Positions 7,026 to 16,032 of a stretch of DNA of 64,000 nucleotides are shown here, one piece after another. Each line of letters begins with the position of its first letter. Positions within the stretch are counted from its first letter, which is position 1. The translations under genes were made by a program, and so were the position numbers. The notes under the pieces were generated by a model. The model had not been told where the DNA came from, made no database searches, and saw nothing but the letters and a program-made list of their open reading frames with translations. Source of the stretch: Eikenella longinqua (GTDB lineage Bacteria; Pseudomonadota; Gammaproteobacteria; Burkholderiales; Neisseriaceae); assembly GCF_001648355.1 (NCBI RefSeq), contig NZ_LXSL01000011.1, positions 29,676 to 93,675 on the forward strand, given 5' to 3'.

Positions 7026-8786
7026 TTATGTTATTTCAACTGTTGCGTTTTTGTCATCATCTGCCGCATTCATCTTCTTAACTGCCTGCCGAACCTTCTC
7101 CGGATCGCCCATGCGCAGCAGTTTGCGCACCTGAGAGGCCAGCTCGGCCGTGTTGCTTTGAATAATCACATTTTTCACCGCCAGCAGATTGCTAGCATTC
7201 ATGGAGAAGCGGCGCAGGCCCAGACCCAACAGCAAGCGGGTGAAATGCAAATCGCCCGCCATTTCGCCGCACACCGACACCGGCTTGCCCATGCGCTTGG
7301 CGGTGCCAAACACATGATGCAGCAGCTTCAACACAGCCGGGTGAGCGGGCTGGTAGAGATAGCTCACGCTGTCGTCGCCGCGATCCACCGATAAGGTATA
7401 TTGAATCAAATCATTGGTACCGACCGAGATAAAATCCAGATATTTCAAAATGCTGCCCACAGTGAGTGCGGCCGAGGGGATTTCGATCATCGCGCCCACC
7501 TGCACTTTGCCATACTCTTCGCCGCGCTCCTCCAGCTGGCGGCGGGCGGTGGCCAAATGGTTGATACACTGGCGCACTTCATCCACTGAAGAAATCATCG
7601 GCCACATGATTTTCACCGGCCCCAGCGCCGCCGCGCGCAAAGCCGCCCGCATCTGGGTGCGGAACATCACCGGCTCGGCCAGGCAGAGGCGGATGCCGGT
7701 CATGCCCAAGGCGGGGTTGAGCGCGTGGCCTTCGCCAAACCAACGCGGGTTTTTATCCACGCCCAAATCCACGGTGCGCAAGGTGAGCGGCTTGCCTTTG
7801 AGCTTTTTCACAATGCCGGCATACACGCGGTATTGCTCGTCTTCGTCGGGCAGGTTGTCGCGGTTTAAAAACAGGAATTCGCTGCGGAACAAGCCCACGC
7901 CGTCGGCGGAAAGGCGGTTCATCAGGCGCACGTCTTGGCCGGATTCGATGTTGGCCAAAAGCTCGATGTCGATGCCGTCTTTGGTGGTGGCGGTAATGTC
8001 TTTGAGCTTGTTGAGCAGGCGGCGCTGGCTACGGTACACGCGGTCGCGCTTGCGGTATTCGCTGAGGATGAGGTCATCGGGGTTGATGATTAGCACGCCG
8101 CTGAGGCCGTCCACAATGATCCATTCATCTTGGCTGATCAGCTCGCGCGCGTTGTATAGGCCGATTACCGAGGGCATATCCAGGCTGCGGCCCAAAATAG
8201 CGGTGTGGCTGGTAGGGCCGCCGGCGTCAGTGGCGAAGCCGGCAATGCGGTGCTCCTTGAAATACACGGCATCAGCGGGCGATAAATCGTGGGCAACCAG
8301 GATGATGTCGTCTTCGGTGTCGGTGTCGGGCAAGAAGTCGGTGTTCTGCCCCATCAGGTTTTGGTAGATCCGCTCGGCTACCTGAAGCATGTCTTGCTTG
8401 CGTTCGCGCAGGTATTCGTCGTCGATGGCGTCGAACTGTTCGGCCAACTTGTCGGTTTGCAGCTTCAGCGCCCATTCGGCGTTGATGCCCTGCGCGCGCA
8501 GAATGTCGATCGGCTCGCGCGAAAGGGTAACGTCGGCCAGGAGCATCAGGTGCAGCGAAATAAACGCGCCCAATTCGGTTGGCGCATTTTCGGGGATGGC
8601 GCTGCGCAGCTGCTCCAGCTGGCGGCGGGTGGCCTTCACGGCCGCTTCAAAACGTTCGGCCTCGGCATCGATTTCCTCCGGCGCCATATCCAGCTGCGGC
8701 ACTTCCTCCATGCCGCGCACCACCAAATGCGCCCGCCCGATGGCAATCCCGCTGCCCGCCGCAAATCCGTGCAACACCACGCTCAT
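7026..8786 (-). CDS. ptsI: PTS enzyme I (phosphoenolpyruvate-protein phosphotransferase)
   Basis: The 586-residue protein has normal enzyme I length. The phosphohistidine is His194 in GGPTSHTAILGRS, and the C-terminal PEP-binding barrel has VGTNDLIQYTLSVDR and the conserved cysteine in VSVCGEMAGD. It takes phosphate from phosphoenolpyruvate and passes it to HPr, encoded 2 bases upstream. The operon order is EIIA-Man, ptsH, ptsI. No EIIB or EIIC sugar permease is present nearby, so the relay may be regulatory rather than a sugar importer, as in related Neisseriaceae. A DUS-like site near 8377 falls inside the gene. Confidence 0.96.
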   Translation of the reverse strand: MSVVLHGFAAGSGIAIGRAHLVVRGMEEVPQLDMAPEEIDAEAERFEAAVKATRRQLEQLRSAIPENAPTELGAFISLHLMLLADVTLSREPIDILRAQGINAEWALKLQTDKLAEQFDAIDDEYLRERKQDMLQVAERIYQNLMGQNTDFLPDTDTEDDIILVAHDLSPADAVYFKEHRIAGFATDAGGPTSHTAILGRSLDMPSVIGLYNARELISQDEWIIVDGLSGVLIINPDDLILSEYRKRDRVYRSQRRLLNKLKDITATTKDGIDIELLANIESGQDVRLMNRLSADGVGLFRSEFLFLNRDNLPDEDEQYRVYAGIVKKLKGKPLTLRTVDLGVDKNPRWFGEGHALNPALGMTGIRLCLAEPVMFRTQMRAALRAAALGPVKIMWPMISSVDEVRQCINHLATARRQLEERGEEYGKVQVGAMIEIPSAALTVGSILKYLDFISVGTNDLIQYTLSVDRGDDSVSYLYQPAHPAVLKLLHHVFGTAKRMGKPVSVCGEMAGDLHFTRLLLGLGLRRFSMNASNLLAVKNVIIQSNTAELASQVRKLLRMGDPEKVRQAVKKMNAADDDKNATVEIT

Positions 8787-8788
8787 GT

Positions 8789-9058
8789 TTACTCGCCTTC
8801 GTCGAAATAATTATTGATCAAAGCCAGCAGCGCCTGCATGGCCGCCTGCTCGTCTGCGCCCTCGGTTTCGATTTCGATTACTGCGCCCTTGGCCGCCGCC
8901 AGCATCATCAAGCCCATGATGCTCTTGCCGTTTACACACTTGCCGTTGCGGCACACCCGCACCTCGGCGGCAAACGCGCCCGCCGTTTGCGTAAACTTGC
9001 TCGACGCGCGCGCGTGCAGCCCCAGCTTGTTAATAATCTCCACCTGCTGCTTCAGCAT
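8789..9058 (-). CDS. ptsH: Phosphocarrier protein HPr
   Basis: The 89-residue HPr has the phosphorylated His15 in NKLGLHARASS and a serine at position 46 (NGKSIMGLMML), the site used by HPr kinase in species that have one. It relays phosphate from enzyme I to EIIA. Its start overlaps the end of the EIIA-Man gene by 7 bases and its stop is 2 bases before ptsI, so the three genes form one operon. Confidence 0.96.
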   Translation of the reverse strand: MLKQQVEIINKLGLHARASSKFTQTAGAFAAEVRVCRNGKCVNGKSIMGLMMLAAAKGAVIEIETEGADEQAAMQALLALINNYFDEGE

Positions 9059-9465
9059 ACGCCCTGCTCCTCTTCCGGCAAAATCAGCATAATCCCGGCC
9101 AAAGCCGACTGGCGCACCGCCTCGGCCAACGCCAGCAAATCATCGCTCTTTTTCGCCTCCTGCACCGCCTTCACCATCATCGGCGCATTCAGCCCCGTGA
9201 GCATCACCATGCGGTGTTGCCGCAACAGCCGCCGCCCCACATTGCACGGCGTGGCGCCAAACACATCCGCCAGCAGCAAGATGCCGTCGGTAAACGCCAG
9301 CCGCTCCGCTTCCTTCTGCGCCCGCGCCATCACCGCCTCCGGCTCCTCATCCGGCCGCACGCCGATAATCGACAAATACTCCGGCATCTCGCCGAAAAAA
9401 TGCTGCGCCAGCTTGCTATAAGACTCGCCCAGCGTTTCATGCGTCATAATCATCAAACCGATCAT
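9052..9465 (-). CDS. PTS EIIA component, mannose family
   Basis: The 137-residue protein is a stand-alone EIIA-Man domain. The phosphorylatable His9 lies in MIMTHETLGES, and the family block LLLADVFGATPCNVGRR and the C-terminal strand follow. It would accept phosphate from HPr. No IIB, IIC or IID partners are nearby, so it probably works as a sensor or regulator. It is the first gene of the EIIA-ptsH-ptsI operon. Inverted DUS copies at 9493-9532 lie upstream and probably separate it from the DUF456 gene. Confidence 0.92.
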   Translation of the reverse strand: MIGLMIMTHETLGESYSKLAQHFFGEMPEYLSIIGVRPDEEPEAVMARAQKEAERLAFTDGILLLADVFGATPCNVGRRLLRQHRMVMLTGLNAPMMVKAVQEAKKSDDLLALAEAVRQSALAGIMLILPEEEQGVC

Positions 9466-10044
9466 CTACTTCTCATTTCACTCAAAATTATTTTTCAGGT
9501 AGCCAATCATAGCAGAGAAAGGCTACCTGAAAACGTCAGCCTCAACTCAGTTCAAACCCAGCGCAGCAAAATTGCCGTAAAGACAAAATCATCCCGCCGT
9601 TTTTCAGGCAGCCCCATTTCGCCACAGGCTACCTGAAATCCAAACTCCCAACAAAACTTCCTGAAAAACCAAGCGCAGAATATCTTGATGTCAATACTTG
9701 GGGCTGTGACTTCTCTGCTGGCGCAGCCGAACGGAGCGCGGTTTTTCGGGAAACAAGGGCTTGCATGTTCGAAGCGGCGCAACCGCAAGTTGCGAGCCCG
9801 CCCGAAAAACTGCGTGGAGTGAGGGAAGTTTGGCGAAGCCAAACCTGTGCCCGCAGTCGCCTTTCTTTTGCTTCCTTTTCTTTGGCGAAGCAAAGAAAAG
9901 GAAGTGCCCGCGCCGGCATGAGGCGCAAGGGTGAATAGGGCAAGGATGGCAAAGGCTACCTGAAATTAGCAGGCCACCTGAAATCTCTCCCATGCCGTAC
10001 AAAATATTATCGATACCAAGTTTCAAGCTAAAGTCCCAAAACCC
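9466..10044. other. 579-bp non-coding region with two strong hairpins and several DUS
   Basis: The region holds an inverted DUS pair (9493-9532), single DUS copies near 9628 and 9954, and two inverted repeats. GTTTTTCGGG (9741-9750) pairs with CCCGAAAAAC (9801-9810) around a smaller internal repeat. CTTCCTTTTCTTTG (9871-9884) pairs perfectly with CAAAGAAAAGGAAG (9891-9904) across a 6-base loop. Open frames across it are explained by these repeats and show no protein family. It separates the DUF456 gene from the PTS operon. Confidence 0.6.
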
Positions 10045-10536
10045 TCAACTCACCCAATGATACACATACAAGCCCAAAATACTAAACAACACCACCAGCG
10101 CACAGCCCAGTTTCGCCACCACCCCCGCCACCATGCCCAACAGCGTGCCCAGCCCCACCTTGCCCGCCGACCACAAACTGCGCCGCGCCGCAAACTCCCC
10201 TGCCGCCGCGCCCACCAGCGGGCCCAACACCATCCCCGGCAGCGCAAAAAACAGCCCCACCACACCGCCCGCCAGCGAACCCCACAGCGCCTGCCTGCTC
10301 GCCCCCGTAAACTTCGCCCCCAGCAGCCCCGCCACATAATCCAACGTCCAAGCCAGCGCCAAAATCAGCCCCAGCACCACCAGCGCCGTCGGGCCGATTA
10401 CCTCGTAATCCTGGCTATAAGCCAACAACCACGTGCCCGCAAACATTATCGGCATCCCCGGCAGCAGCGGATGCACCGCCCCCGCCAAACCCGCCAGCAG
10501 CAACACCAGCGCCAACACAACCAACGAAGCCGTCAT
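10045..10536 (-). CDS. DUF456 family membrane protein
   Basis: The start at 10536 was chosen for its GGGAGCGGGT ribosome site; an upstream start in the same frame at 10557 is less likely. The 163-residue protein is almost wholly hydrophobic, with about four to five helices and glycine-rich turns (HPLLPGMPIMFAGTWLLAY, DYVAGLLGAKFTGASRQALWGSLAGGVVGLFFALPGMVLGPLVGAAAGE), the typical DUF456 pattern. The family has no established function. It diverges from suhB. Confidence 0.85.
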   Translation of the reverse strand: MTASLVVLALVLLLAGLAGAVHPLLPGMPIMFAGTWLLAYSQDYEVIGPTALVVLGLILALAWTLDYVAGLLGAKFTGASRQALWGSLAGGVVGLFFALPGMVLGPLVGAAAGEFAARRSLWSAGKVGLGTLLGMVAGVVAKLGCALVVLFSILGLYVYHWVS

Positions 10537-10732
10537 ACCCGCTCCCAAACAAAACAATGATTCACCCCCGCAAAATAAGGCCGCCCCCGCCGATTTAAAG
10601 CCCGCCCGCTTTTGCCCGCCCGCCGCCCAAGGTATAATGCCGCCCCAACAATCGGCTGCCGCCCCGAGCGCAGCCCCTTTCTAATTTTCAGGTAGCCAGC
10701 CTGCCCACAGCCCGAATCGGAGAAAGAGAAAC

Positions 10733-11524
10733 ATGAACCCCGTCCTCAACACCGCCATCAAAGCCGCCCGCCGCGCTGGCGACATGATGCTGCGCGCCTC
10801 CAACAACCTTTCCGCCGTCAAAATCGACAGCAAAGCCTTCAACGACTTCGTGTCCGACATCGACCGCACCGCCGAAGAAATCATCAGCGAAATCCTGCAC
10901 GAAGCCTACCCCCAGCACAAAATCACCGCAGAAGAAACCGGCACCTCCGGCCCCGAAAAAGCCGAATACGAATGGATTATCGACCCGCTCGACGGCACCA
11001 CCAACTACCTGCACGGCCATCCCCAATACGCCGTCAGCATGGCCCTGCTGCACAAAGGCGTGCTACAAGAAGCCCTCGTTTACGCCCCCGAGCGCAACGA
11101 CCTCTACCTCGCCTCGCGCGGCCAAGGCGCCCTGCTCAACGACCGCCGCATCCGCGTATCCAACCGCACCGAGCTCAACCGCTGCCTCATCGGCACCGGC
11201 TTCCCCGTGGTCGATCAAAGCATGATGGAAAGCTACCTGCAAATCCTGCAAAGCTTCCTTGCCAAAACCGCCGGCGCCCGCCGCGAAGGCGCCGCCTCGC
11301 TCGACCTCTGCGCCGTGGCCTGCGGCCGCTTCGACGGCTTCTTCGAATTCAACCTCAAACCCTGGGACATCGCTGCCGGCGCCCTCATCGTGCAGGAAGC
11401 AGGCGGCATCGTTACCGATATGCAGGGCAACGAAGGCTGGCTCGAAAGCGGCAACATCGTCGCCGCCCCGCCCAAAGTGCTGGCGCAAATGCTGCAAACC
11501 ATCGCCCCGCATCTGCCCGCCTAA
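10733..11524 (+). CDS. suhB: Inositol-1-monophosphatase family protein
   Basis: The 263-residue enzyme has the metal-binding motif DPLDGTTNYLHGHP and the C-terminal WDIAAGALIVQEAGG block of the IMPase family, plus the N-terminal EETG motif. It removes phosphate from inositol-1-phosphate or related substrates; SuhB in other proteobacteria also joins the rRNA antitermination complex. A GGAGAAAGAGAAAC stretch precedes the ATG. A TATAAT -10 sits at 10633-10638, and a DUS lies in the leader at 10688. It is a single gene, ended by the DUS hairpin at 11543-11600. Confidence 0.95.
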   Translation: MNPVLNTAIKAARRAGDMMLRASNNLSAVKIDSKAFNDFVSDIDRTAEEIISEILHEAYPQHKITAEETGTSGPEKAEYEWIIDPLDGTTNYLHGHPQYAVSMALLHKGVLQEALVYAPERNDLYLASRGQGALLNDRRIRVSNRTELNRCLIGTGFPVVDQSMMESYLQILQSFLAKTAGARREGAASLDLCAVACGRFDGFFEFNLKPWDIAAGALIVQEAGGIVTDMQGNEGWLESGNIVAAPPKVLAQMLQTIAPHLPA

Positions 11525-11542
11525 TTTGCCGCACAATATTAA

Positions 11543-11600
11543 GGCTACCTGAAAACGCAATACAGCAAAGTTTCTACGAAGCTCCCGTTTTCAAGTAGCC
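11543..11600 (+). terminator. suhB terminator (imperfect DUS pair)
   Basis: A forward DUS at 11543 faces a one-base variant (TTTCAAGTAGCC) at 11589-11600, followed by TTTT. DUS-associated repeat sequence fills the loop. Confidence 0.5.
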
Positions 11601-11661
11601 TTTTCCCTGCTGACACGCCCGTACAAAGGCTATCTGAAAATACGAGATAAGGAGTAACACA

Positions 11662-12075
11662 ATGAAAAAACAGATCATCACCGCCTGCCTCATCGCCATG
11701 TTGTCCGTCCCCGCCCATGCCGAACCCAACACTCAGGAAATACACGAATTCTGCAAAATAACCGGCAATATCACCTACGACGCCGTACGCGCCAGCCTCA
11801 ACGGTGAAAGCCGACAAACGGTACAGCGGAAACTGGAAGCCAGCTATATCAATCCCCTCCCAAACGATCCCAGAATACGCGAGCTAATGCGCGCGCAAGT
11901 CAAACACTCGCTGGATAAAGCCTATGACCTGTATCCATACCTAAGGAGGCTGCCTAGGTCGGAGCACACAAAAACCTCTGTTGCGGTGGGTAGAATCGAA
12001 TATCAGGTTTGCATGGAACACTTTTTGAAACACGACAACAGCAAGCACAGGTCAGATTCACACCCCGCCAGATAA
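11662..12075 (+). CDS. Secreted hypothetical protein, 137 aa
   Basis: The ATG follows GATAAGGAGTAACACA, a good ribosome site. The N-terminus MKKQIITACLIAMLSVPAHA is a signal peptide, with cleavage before EPNTQEI. The mature part is helical and charged, with two cysteines (HEFCKITGN and YQVCMEHF) that could form a disulfide in the periplasm. I do not recognise the family. It stands alone between suhB and a convergent membrane-protein gene, with a bidirectional DUS hairpin between them. Confidence 0.7.
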   Translation: MKKQIITACLIAMLSVPAHAEPNTQEIHEFCKITGNITYDAVRASLNGESRQTVQRKLEASYINPLPNDPRIRELMRAQVKHSLDKAYDLYPYLRRLPRSEHTKTSVAVGRIEYQVCMEHFLKHDNSKHRSDSHPAR

Positions 12076-12135
12076 TATCAACCTGAAATAAAACGACTGC
12101 TCCATTTAGCCTGCCCTGCTTAGCGCCAAACCAAA

Positions 12136-12171
12136 GGCTACCTGAAAACGCAATGAAGTTTTCAGGTAGCC
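12136..12171. terminator. Bidirectional DUS-pair terminator
   Basis: Opposed DUS copies with a 12-base loop and a T-tract lie between convergent genes ending at 12075 (+) and 12189 (-). Confidence 0.65.
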
Positions 12172-12188
12172 TTTTTCACACCCACGCC

Positions 12189-12707
12189 CTACTCCGCCAC
12201 CACATAATACCCCAGCCCATTCTCCCGCACCCTCACCCGCACCGTCTGCCCCGCCAAATCCTCCGGCGTACGCCGCAGCACACCCTCGTCCAGCTCAAAA
12301 CGCATCCCGTCCTCCAGCTCCAGCACCCAAGATTTGAAAGCGCCCTTCTGCGTTTCCAGCAAACGCGCCTCCACCGACACCGGCTCAACCGGCAGCAGCG
12401 ACACCAGCAACACCGCATTCACCAGCACCCGCGTCAGCACCCCCGCCATCAACACCCCCCACATCACGCGCGACATATCCCGCTTAAACCGATCCCCCGC
12501 CGGCAACCCTGCGCCGCCCTTGCGCAGACGGAAAAGCCAGCGCACGCACAGCGCCGCCAGCACGGCAAACACCGCCCCCGCCAGCCAAGACGCCCCCTTC
12601 TTCCACGCCAGCGGCTGCGTCATCACCAACACCGCGCCCAACACCAGCGCCGCCGCCAGCGCCAGCTTGTTCCACCACTCCCACTCGCTCATTTTGAACC
12701 AAGCCAT
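12189..12707 (-). CDS. Membrane protein of unknown function, about 172 aa
   Basis: The start at 12707 (MAWFKMSEWEWWNK) was preferred because GGGGAAACG precedes it; an in-frame ATG four codons earlier has no ribosome site. Three hydrophobic segments (LALAAALVLGAVLVM, ASWLAGAVFAVLAALCVRWLF and VMWGVLMAGVLTRVLVNAVLLVSLL) are followed by a soluble C-terminal domain of about 60 residues rich in beta strands (VSVEARLLETQKGAFKSWVLELEDGMRFELDEG). I cannot assign a family. It lies downstream of prfC on the same strand but is separated by a terminator. Confidence 0.6.
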   Translation of the reverse strand: MAWFKMSEWEWWNKLALAAALVLGAVLVMTQPLAWKKGASWLAGAVFAVLAALCVRWLFRLRKGGAGLPAGDRFKRDMSRVMWGVLMAGVLTRVLVNAVLLVSLLPVEPVSVEARLLETQKGAFKSWVLELEDGMRFELDEGVLRRTPEDLAGQTVRVRVRENGLGYYVVAE

Positions 12708-12728
12708 TCGTTTCCCCATCCGGTTAAG

Positions 12729-12777
12729 GGCTACCTGAAAACAGTGAAAACAAGATTGCCAAAATTTTCAGGTAGCC
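12729..12777 (-). terminator. prfC terminator (inverted DUS pair)
   Basis: Opposed DUS copies lie directly after the prfC stop at 12785 on the minus strand. Confidence 0.6.
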
Positions 12778-12784
12778 TCTTTAT

Positions 12785-14380
12785 TCAGCTCAACTTCGCC
12801 GCGTGCTCGCGCGTTTCGTGGAACACAATATCCGGCCAACGTTCCTGCGTCAGGTTCAGGTTCACGCGGTTGGGCGCGAGATAGGCCAGATTGCCGCCTG
12901 CATCTATCGCCAAATTGCCCGCGTTGGCTTTTTCAAATTCCGCCAGCTTTTTCTTGTCGTCGCACGACACCCAGCGCGCCGACCAGATGGACGCGCTGTC
13001 GAACACGGCTTCCACGCCGTATTCGTTGGCCAGCCGCGAGGTAACGACTTCAAACTGCAACACGCCCACCGCGCCCAAAATCAAATCCGCGCCGCTCATC
13101 GGTTTGAACACCTGCACCGCGCCTTCTTCGCCAAGCTGTTGCAAGCCTTTTTGCAGTTGCTTGATTTTCAGCGGGTTTTTTATGCGGACGCTGCGGAACA
13201 GTTCGGGCGCAAAGAAGGGGATGCCGGTGAACGCCAGTTGCTCGCCTTCGGAGAAGCTGTCGCCGATTTGGATGTTGCCGTGGTTGGGGATACCGATGAT
13301 GTCGCCCGCAAAGGCTTCTTCCACCAGCTCGCGGTCGTGCGACATGAACGTAACCACGCTGGATGCGGCGATGTCGCGGTTGATACGCAGGTGCTTCATC
13401 TTCATGCCGCGCTCGAATTTGCCGGAGCAGACGCGCAAAAAGGCGATGCGGTCGCGGTGCTTCGGGTCCATATTGGCTTGGATTTTAAAGATAAATCCGG
13501 AGAATTTCGGCTCGTCCGGCTCAACCATGCGCACGGTCGCGTCGCGCGGTTTCGGCACGGGTGCCCAGTCAATCAGCGAGTTCAAGATTTCCTGAATACC
13601 GAAGTTGTTAATCGCCGAGCCGAAAAACACGGGCGTGAGGCTACCTGAAAGAAATTCGTCCAAATCAAACTCGTTGGAAGCCGCCTGCACCAACTCGATT
13701 TCGTCGCGAAGCTGCTGGATTTCCAGCGGAAAACGTTTTTCCAGCTCGGGATTGTCGATGCCTTTGATGATGTCGAACTCGTGCGGCAGACGCTCGCCCC
13801 CCGCTTCAAACAGATAGATTTCGTCGTTCAGGATGTGGTACACGCCTTTGAAGTTTTTGCCCATGCCGATGGGCCAGGTTACCGGCGCGCAGCGGATTTT
13901 TAAAATATTTTCCACTTCGTCCAGCAATTCCAAAGAATCGCGCACTTCGCGGTCGTATTTGTTCATGAAGGTTACGATGGGCGTGTTACGCAGGCGGCAG
14001 ACGTTCAACAGTTTGATGGTTTGCGCTTCCACGCCTTTGGCCGCGTCGATGACCATCAGCGCGCTATCGACAGCGGTGAGCACGCGGTAGGTGTCTTCGG
14101 AGAAGTCTTGGTGGCCGGGCGTGTCCAGCAGGTTCACCGTGTGGTCTTTGTAGTCGAACTGCATCACGCTGGATGCCACGGAAATGCCGCGCTGCTTCTC
14201 GATTTCCATCCAGTCGGAAGTGGCGAATTTGCCGGTTTTTTTGCCTTTCACCGTGCCCGCGCTCTGAATCGCGCCGGAAAACAGCAAGAGTTTTTCGGTG
14301 AGCGTGGTTTTGCCCGCGTCGGGGTGGGAGATGATGGCGAAGGTGCGGCGGCGGCGCACTTGGTCTGGAATATTGGACAT
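12785..14380 (-). CDS. prfC: Peptide chain release factor 3
   Basis: The 531-residue translational GTPase recycles RF1 and RF2 from the ribosome after peptide release. GTP-binding motifs are clear: SHPDAGKTTLTEKLL (G1), DTPGHQDFSEDTYR (G3) and NKYDRE (G4). Length and C-terminal domains match RF3. A DUS copy at 13640 is read in frame as LSGSLTP between the GTPase and second domains. It diverges from xseA. Confidence 0.96.
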   Translation of the reverse strand: MSNIPDQVRRRRTFAIISHPDAGKTTLTEKLLLFSGAIQSAGTVKGKKTGKFATSDWMEIEKQRGISVASSVMQFDYKDHTVNLLDTPGHQDFSEDTYRVLTAVDSALMVIDAAKGVEAQTIKLLNVCRLRNTPIVTFMNKYDREVRDSLELLDEVENILKIRCAPVTWPIGMGKNFKGVYHILNDEIYLFEAGGERLPHEFDIIKGIDNPELEKRFPLEIQQLRDEIELVQAASNEFDLDEFLSGSLTPVFFGSAINNFGIQEILNSLIDWAPVPKPRDATVRMVEPDEPKFSGFIFKIQANMDPKHRDRIAFLRVCSGKFERGMKMKHLRINRDIAASSVVTFMSHDRELVEEAFAGDIIGIPNHGNIQIGDSFSEGEQLAFTGIPFFAPELFRSVRIKNPLKIKQLQKGLQQLGEEGAVQVFKPMSGADLILGAVGVLQFEVVTSRLANEYGVEAVFDSASIWSARWVSCDDKKKLAEFEKANAGNLAIDAGGNLAYLAPNRVNLNLTQERWPDIVFHETREHAAKLS

Positions 14381-14434
14381 GGCGGAAACCCGAATTGAAA
14401 ACGGCGCATTCTAACATATCGCCGCGCGGGGTAA

Positions 14435-14474
14435 GGCTACCTGAAAATCCATCTGCCCGATTTTTCAGGTAGCC
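14435..14474. repeat. Inverted DUS pair in the prfC-xseA divergent region
   Basis: This pair does not follow any stop codon; it lies between two gene starts, just upstream of the xseA -10 box (TATAAT at 14484-14489). It may serve DNA uptake or influence the leader RNAs. Confidence 0.5.
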
Positions 14475-14520
14475 TTCCGGCTGTATAATGCCGCCTTCCA
14501 TCATTCCCCTGCCCGATGCC

Positions 14521-15873
14521 ATGTCTGACCTGTTTGCCCCCGCCGCGCTTTCCGTTTCCGAGCTGAACCATCTGGCCAAAACCCTGCTGGAAGACCAGCT
14601 CTCCGGCCTGTGGGTGGGCGGCGAGGTGTCGAACTTGGTGAAGGCGGCCAGCGGGCACTACTACTTTGTTTTAAAAGACCAACGCGCCCAAGTGCGCTGC
14701 ACCTTGTTCAAACACGCCGCCCGTTCGCTGGCCGCGCTGCTGCGCGAGGGGGCGGAAGTGGAAGTGCTGGGCAAAATCACGCTGTATGAGGCGCGCGGCG
14801 AGTTTCAGATTAATGTGCAGGAAGTGCGGCGCAAGGGGCTGGGGCAGTTGTTTGAAGCTTATGAGCGGCTGAAGCAGCGTTTGCAGGCGGAAGGCTTGTT
14901 CGACGCTTCGCGCAAACGGCCGCTGCCCGAAGCGCCGCAGTGCATCGGCGTGGTTACCAGCCTGGCCGCGGCGGCGCTGCGCGATGTGGCCACCACTTTG
15001 CGGCGGCGCGCGCCGGATGTGCGCGTAATCGTGTATCCCACGGCGGTGCAGGGCGCGGGCAGCGAATTTCAGGTAGCCTCCGCCCTTGCCGCAGCGGCGG
15101 CGCACGGGCAGGCAGATGTGCTGATTGTGTGCCGAGGTGGGGGCAGCATGGAAGATTTGTGGGCGTTCAACGAAGAGGCGGCCGTGCGCGCGGTGGCGGC
15201 CTCGCCGATTCCCGTGGTGAGCGGCGTGGGCCACGAAACCGATTTCACGCTCACCGATTTCGCCGCCGACCTGCGCGCGCCCACGCCCACCGCCGCCGCC
15301 GAGCTGGCCAGCCCCAACCGCACGGAACAGCTCGGCAAAATGCAGCAGCTGCTCGGCCATTTGCGCCACACCCTGCAACGCCGCTGCACCGATGCCGCCC
15401 AGCGGCTCGACTGGCACGCCGCCCAACTGCGCCACCCGCGCCAGAAGTGGCAGGAGCAGCAGGCCGCCCTCCTGCGCAGCCGCCACGCCCTCGCCGGCCA
15501 CATGCAGCGCCACCTGCTGCGCAAACAAGAACAGCTGGCCTATCTGGCGCAACTGTGCCGCCGCAGCCGCCCCGCGCCGCAGGCCGCCGCGCGCCAGGTG
15601 CAAGCCCAGGCCGTGCAACTCAACCGCCACCTGGCCGCCCTGCTCGCGCACAAACAGGCGCAGTGCCAAAAGCAGGCCGGCATCTTGGAAGCCCTCTCGC
15701 CGCAGCACACCCTGGCGCGCGGCTACAGCGTGATCACCGACCGCGCGGGCAAGGTGGTGCGCGATGCCGGCCGGCTGCACAGCGGGCAGGTGCTCTCGCT
15801 GCATTTCGAAACCGGCACCGCGCAGGCGCAGGTGTTGCCGCGGCGCACCAGGCAGCAGGATTTGTTTGACTAG
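14521..15873 (+). CDS. xseA: Exodeoxyribonuclease VII large subunit
   Basis: The start at 14521 (MSDLFAPAALSVSELN) gives the usual XseA N-terminus; a longer in-frame start at 14488 overlaps the promoter. The N-terminal OB fold (LWVGGEVSNLVKAASGHYYFVLKDQRAQVRCTLF) is followed by the catalytic region (GVVTSLAAAALRDV, VIVYPTAVQG, RGGGSMEDLWAFNEE, PVVSGVGHETDFTLTDFAADLRAPTPTAAAE) and a long coiled-coil C-terminus. With XseB it degrades single-stranded DNA. Total 450 residues, normal length. A DUS inside encodes SEFQVAS. xseB is not in the window. Confidence 0.95.
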   Translation: MSDLFAPAALSVSELNHLAKTLLEDQLSGLWVGGEVSNLVKAASGHYYFVLKDQRAQVRCTLFKHAARSLAALLREGAEVEVLGKITLYEARGEFQINVQEVRRKGLGQLFEAYERLKQRLQAEGLFDASRKRPLPEAPQCIGVVTSLAAAALRDVATTLRRRAPDVRVIVYPTAVQGAGSEFQVASALAAAAAHGQADVLIVCRGGGSMEDLWAFNEEAAVRAVAASPIPVVSGVGHETDFTLTDFAADLRAPTPTAAAELASPNRTEQLGKMQQLLGHLRHTLQRRCTDAAQRLDWHAAQLRHPRQKWQEQQAALLRSRHALAGHMQRHLLRKQEQLAYLAQLCRRSRPAPQAAARQVQAQAVQLNRHLAALLAHKQAQCQKQAGILEALSPQHTLARGYSVITDRAGKVVRDAGRLHSGQVLSLHFETGTAQAQVLPRRTRQQDLFD

Positions 15874-15911
15874 GCAGGCTTGCCGTTTGCCCGCCCTTGG
15901 CACGCAAATAT

Positions 15912-15961
15912 TTTCAGGTAGCCTCATTTGCGCCACGGCGGGCAAATAAGGCTACCTGAAA
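15912..15961 (+). terminator. xseA terminator (inverted DUS pair)
   Basis: Opposed DUS copies with a 26-base loop lie 40 bases past the xseA stop. Confidence 0.45.
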
Positions 15962-15993
15962 AAGGAAAATGGCTTCCGCCGTGGAAGCCATTT
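15961..15993 (-). terminator. Terminator of the HMA-fold gene
   Basis: AAATGGCTTCC pairs with GGAAGCCATTT across 5 bases. On the minus strand it is followed by TTTTCCTTTTTC, which fits the gene ending at 16033. Confidence 0.65.
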
Positions 15994-16032
15994 GCTATTG
16001 CTGCGATTGCGTGCTGCCGGAAAGGCGCGGGT

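Noticed and set aside
9552..9893. Minus-strand open frame in the hairpin region
   Set aside because: Several frames are open at once here because of the repeats; none shows a known motif and the region is better explained as structured non-coding DNA.
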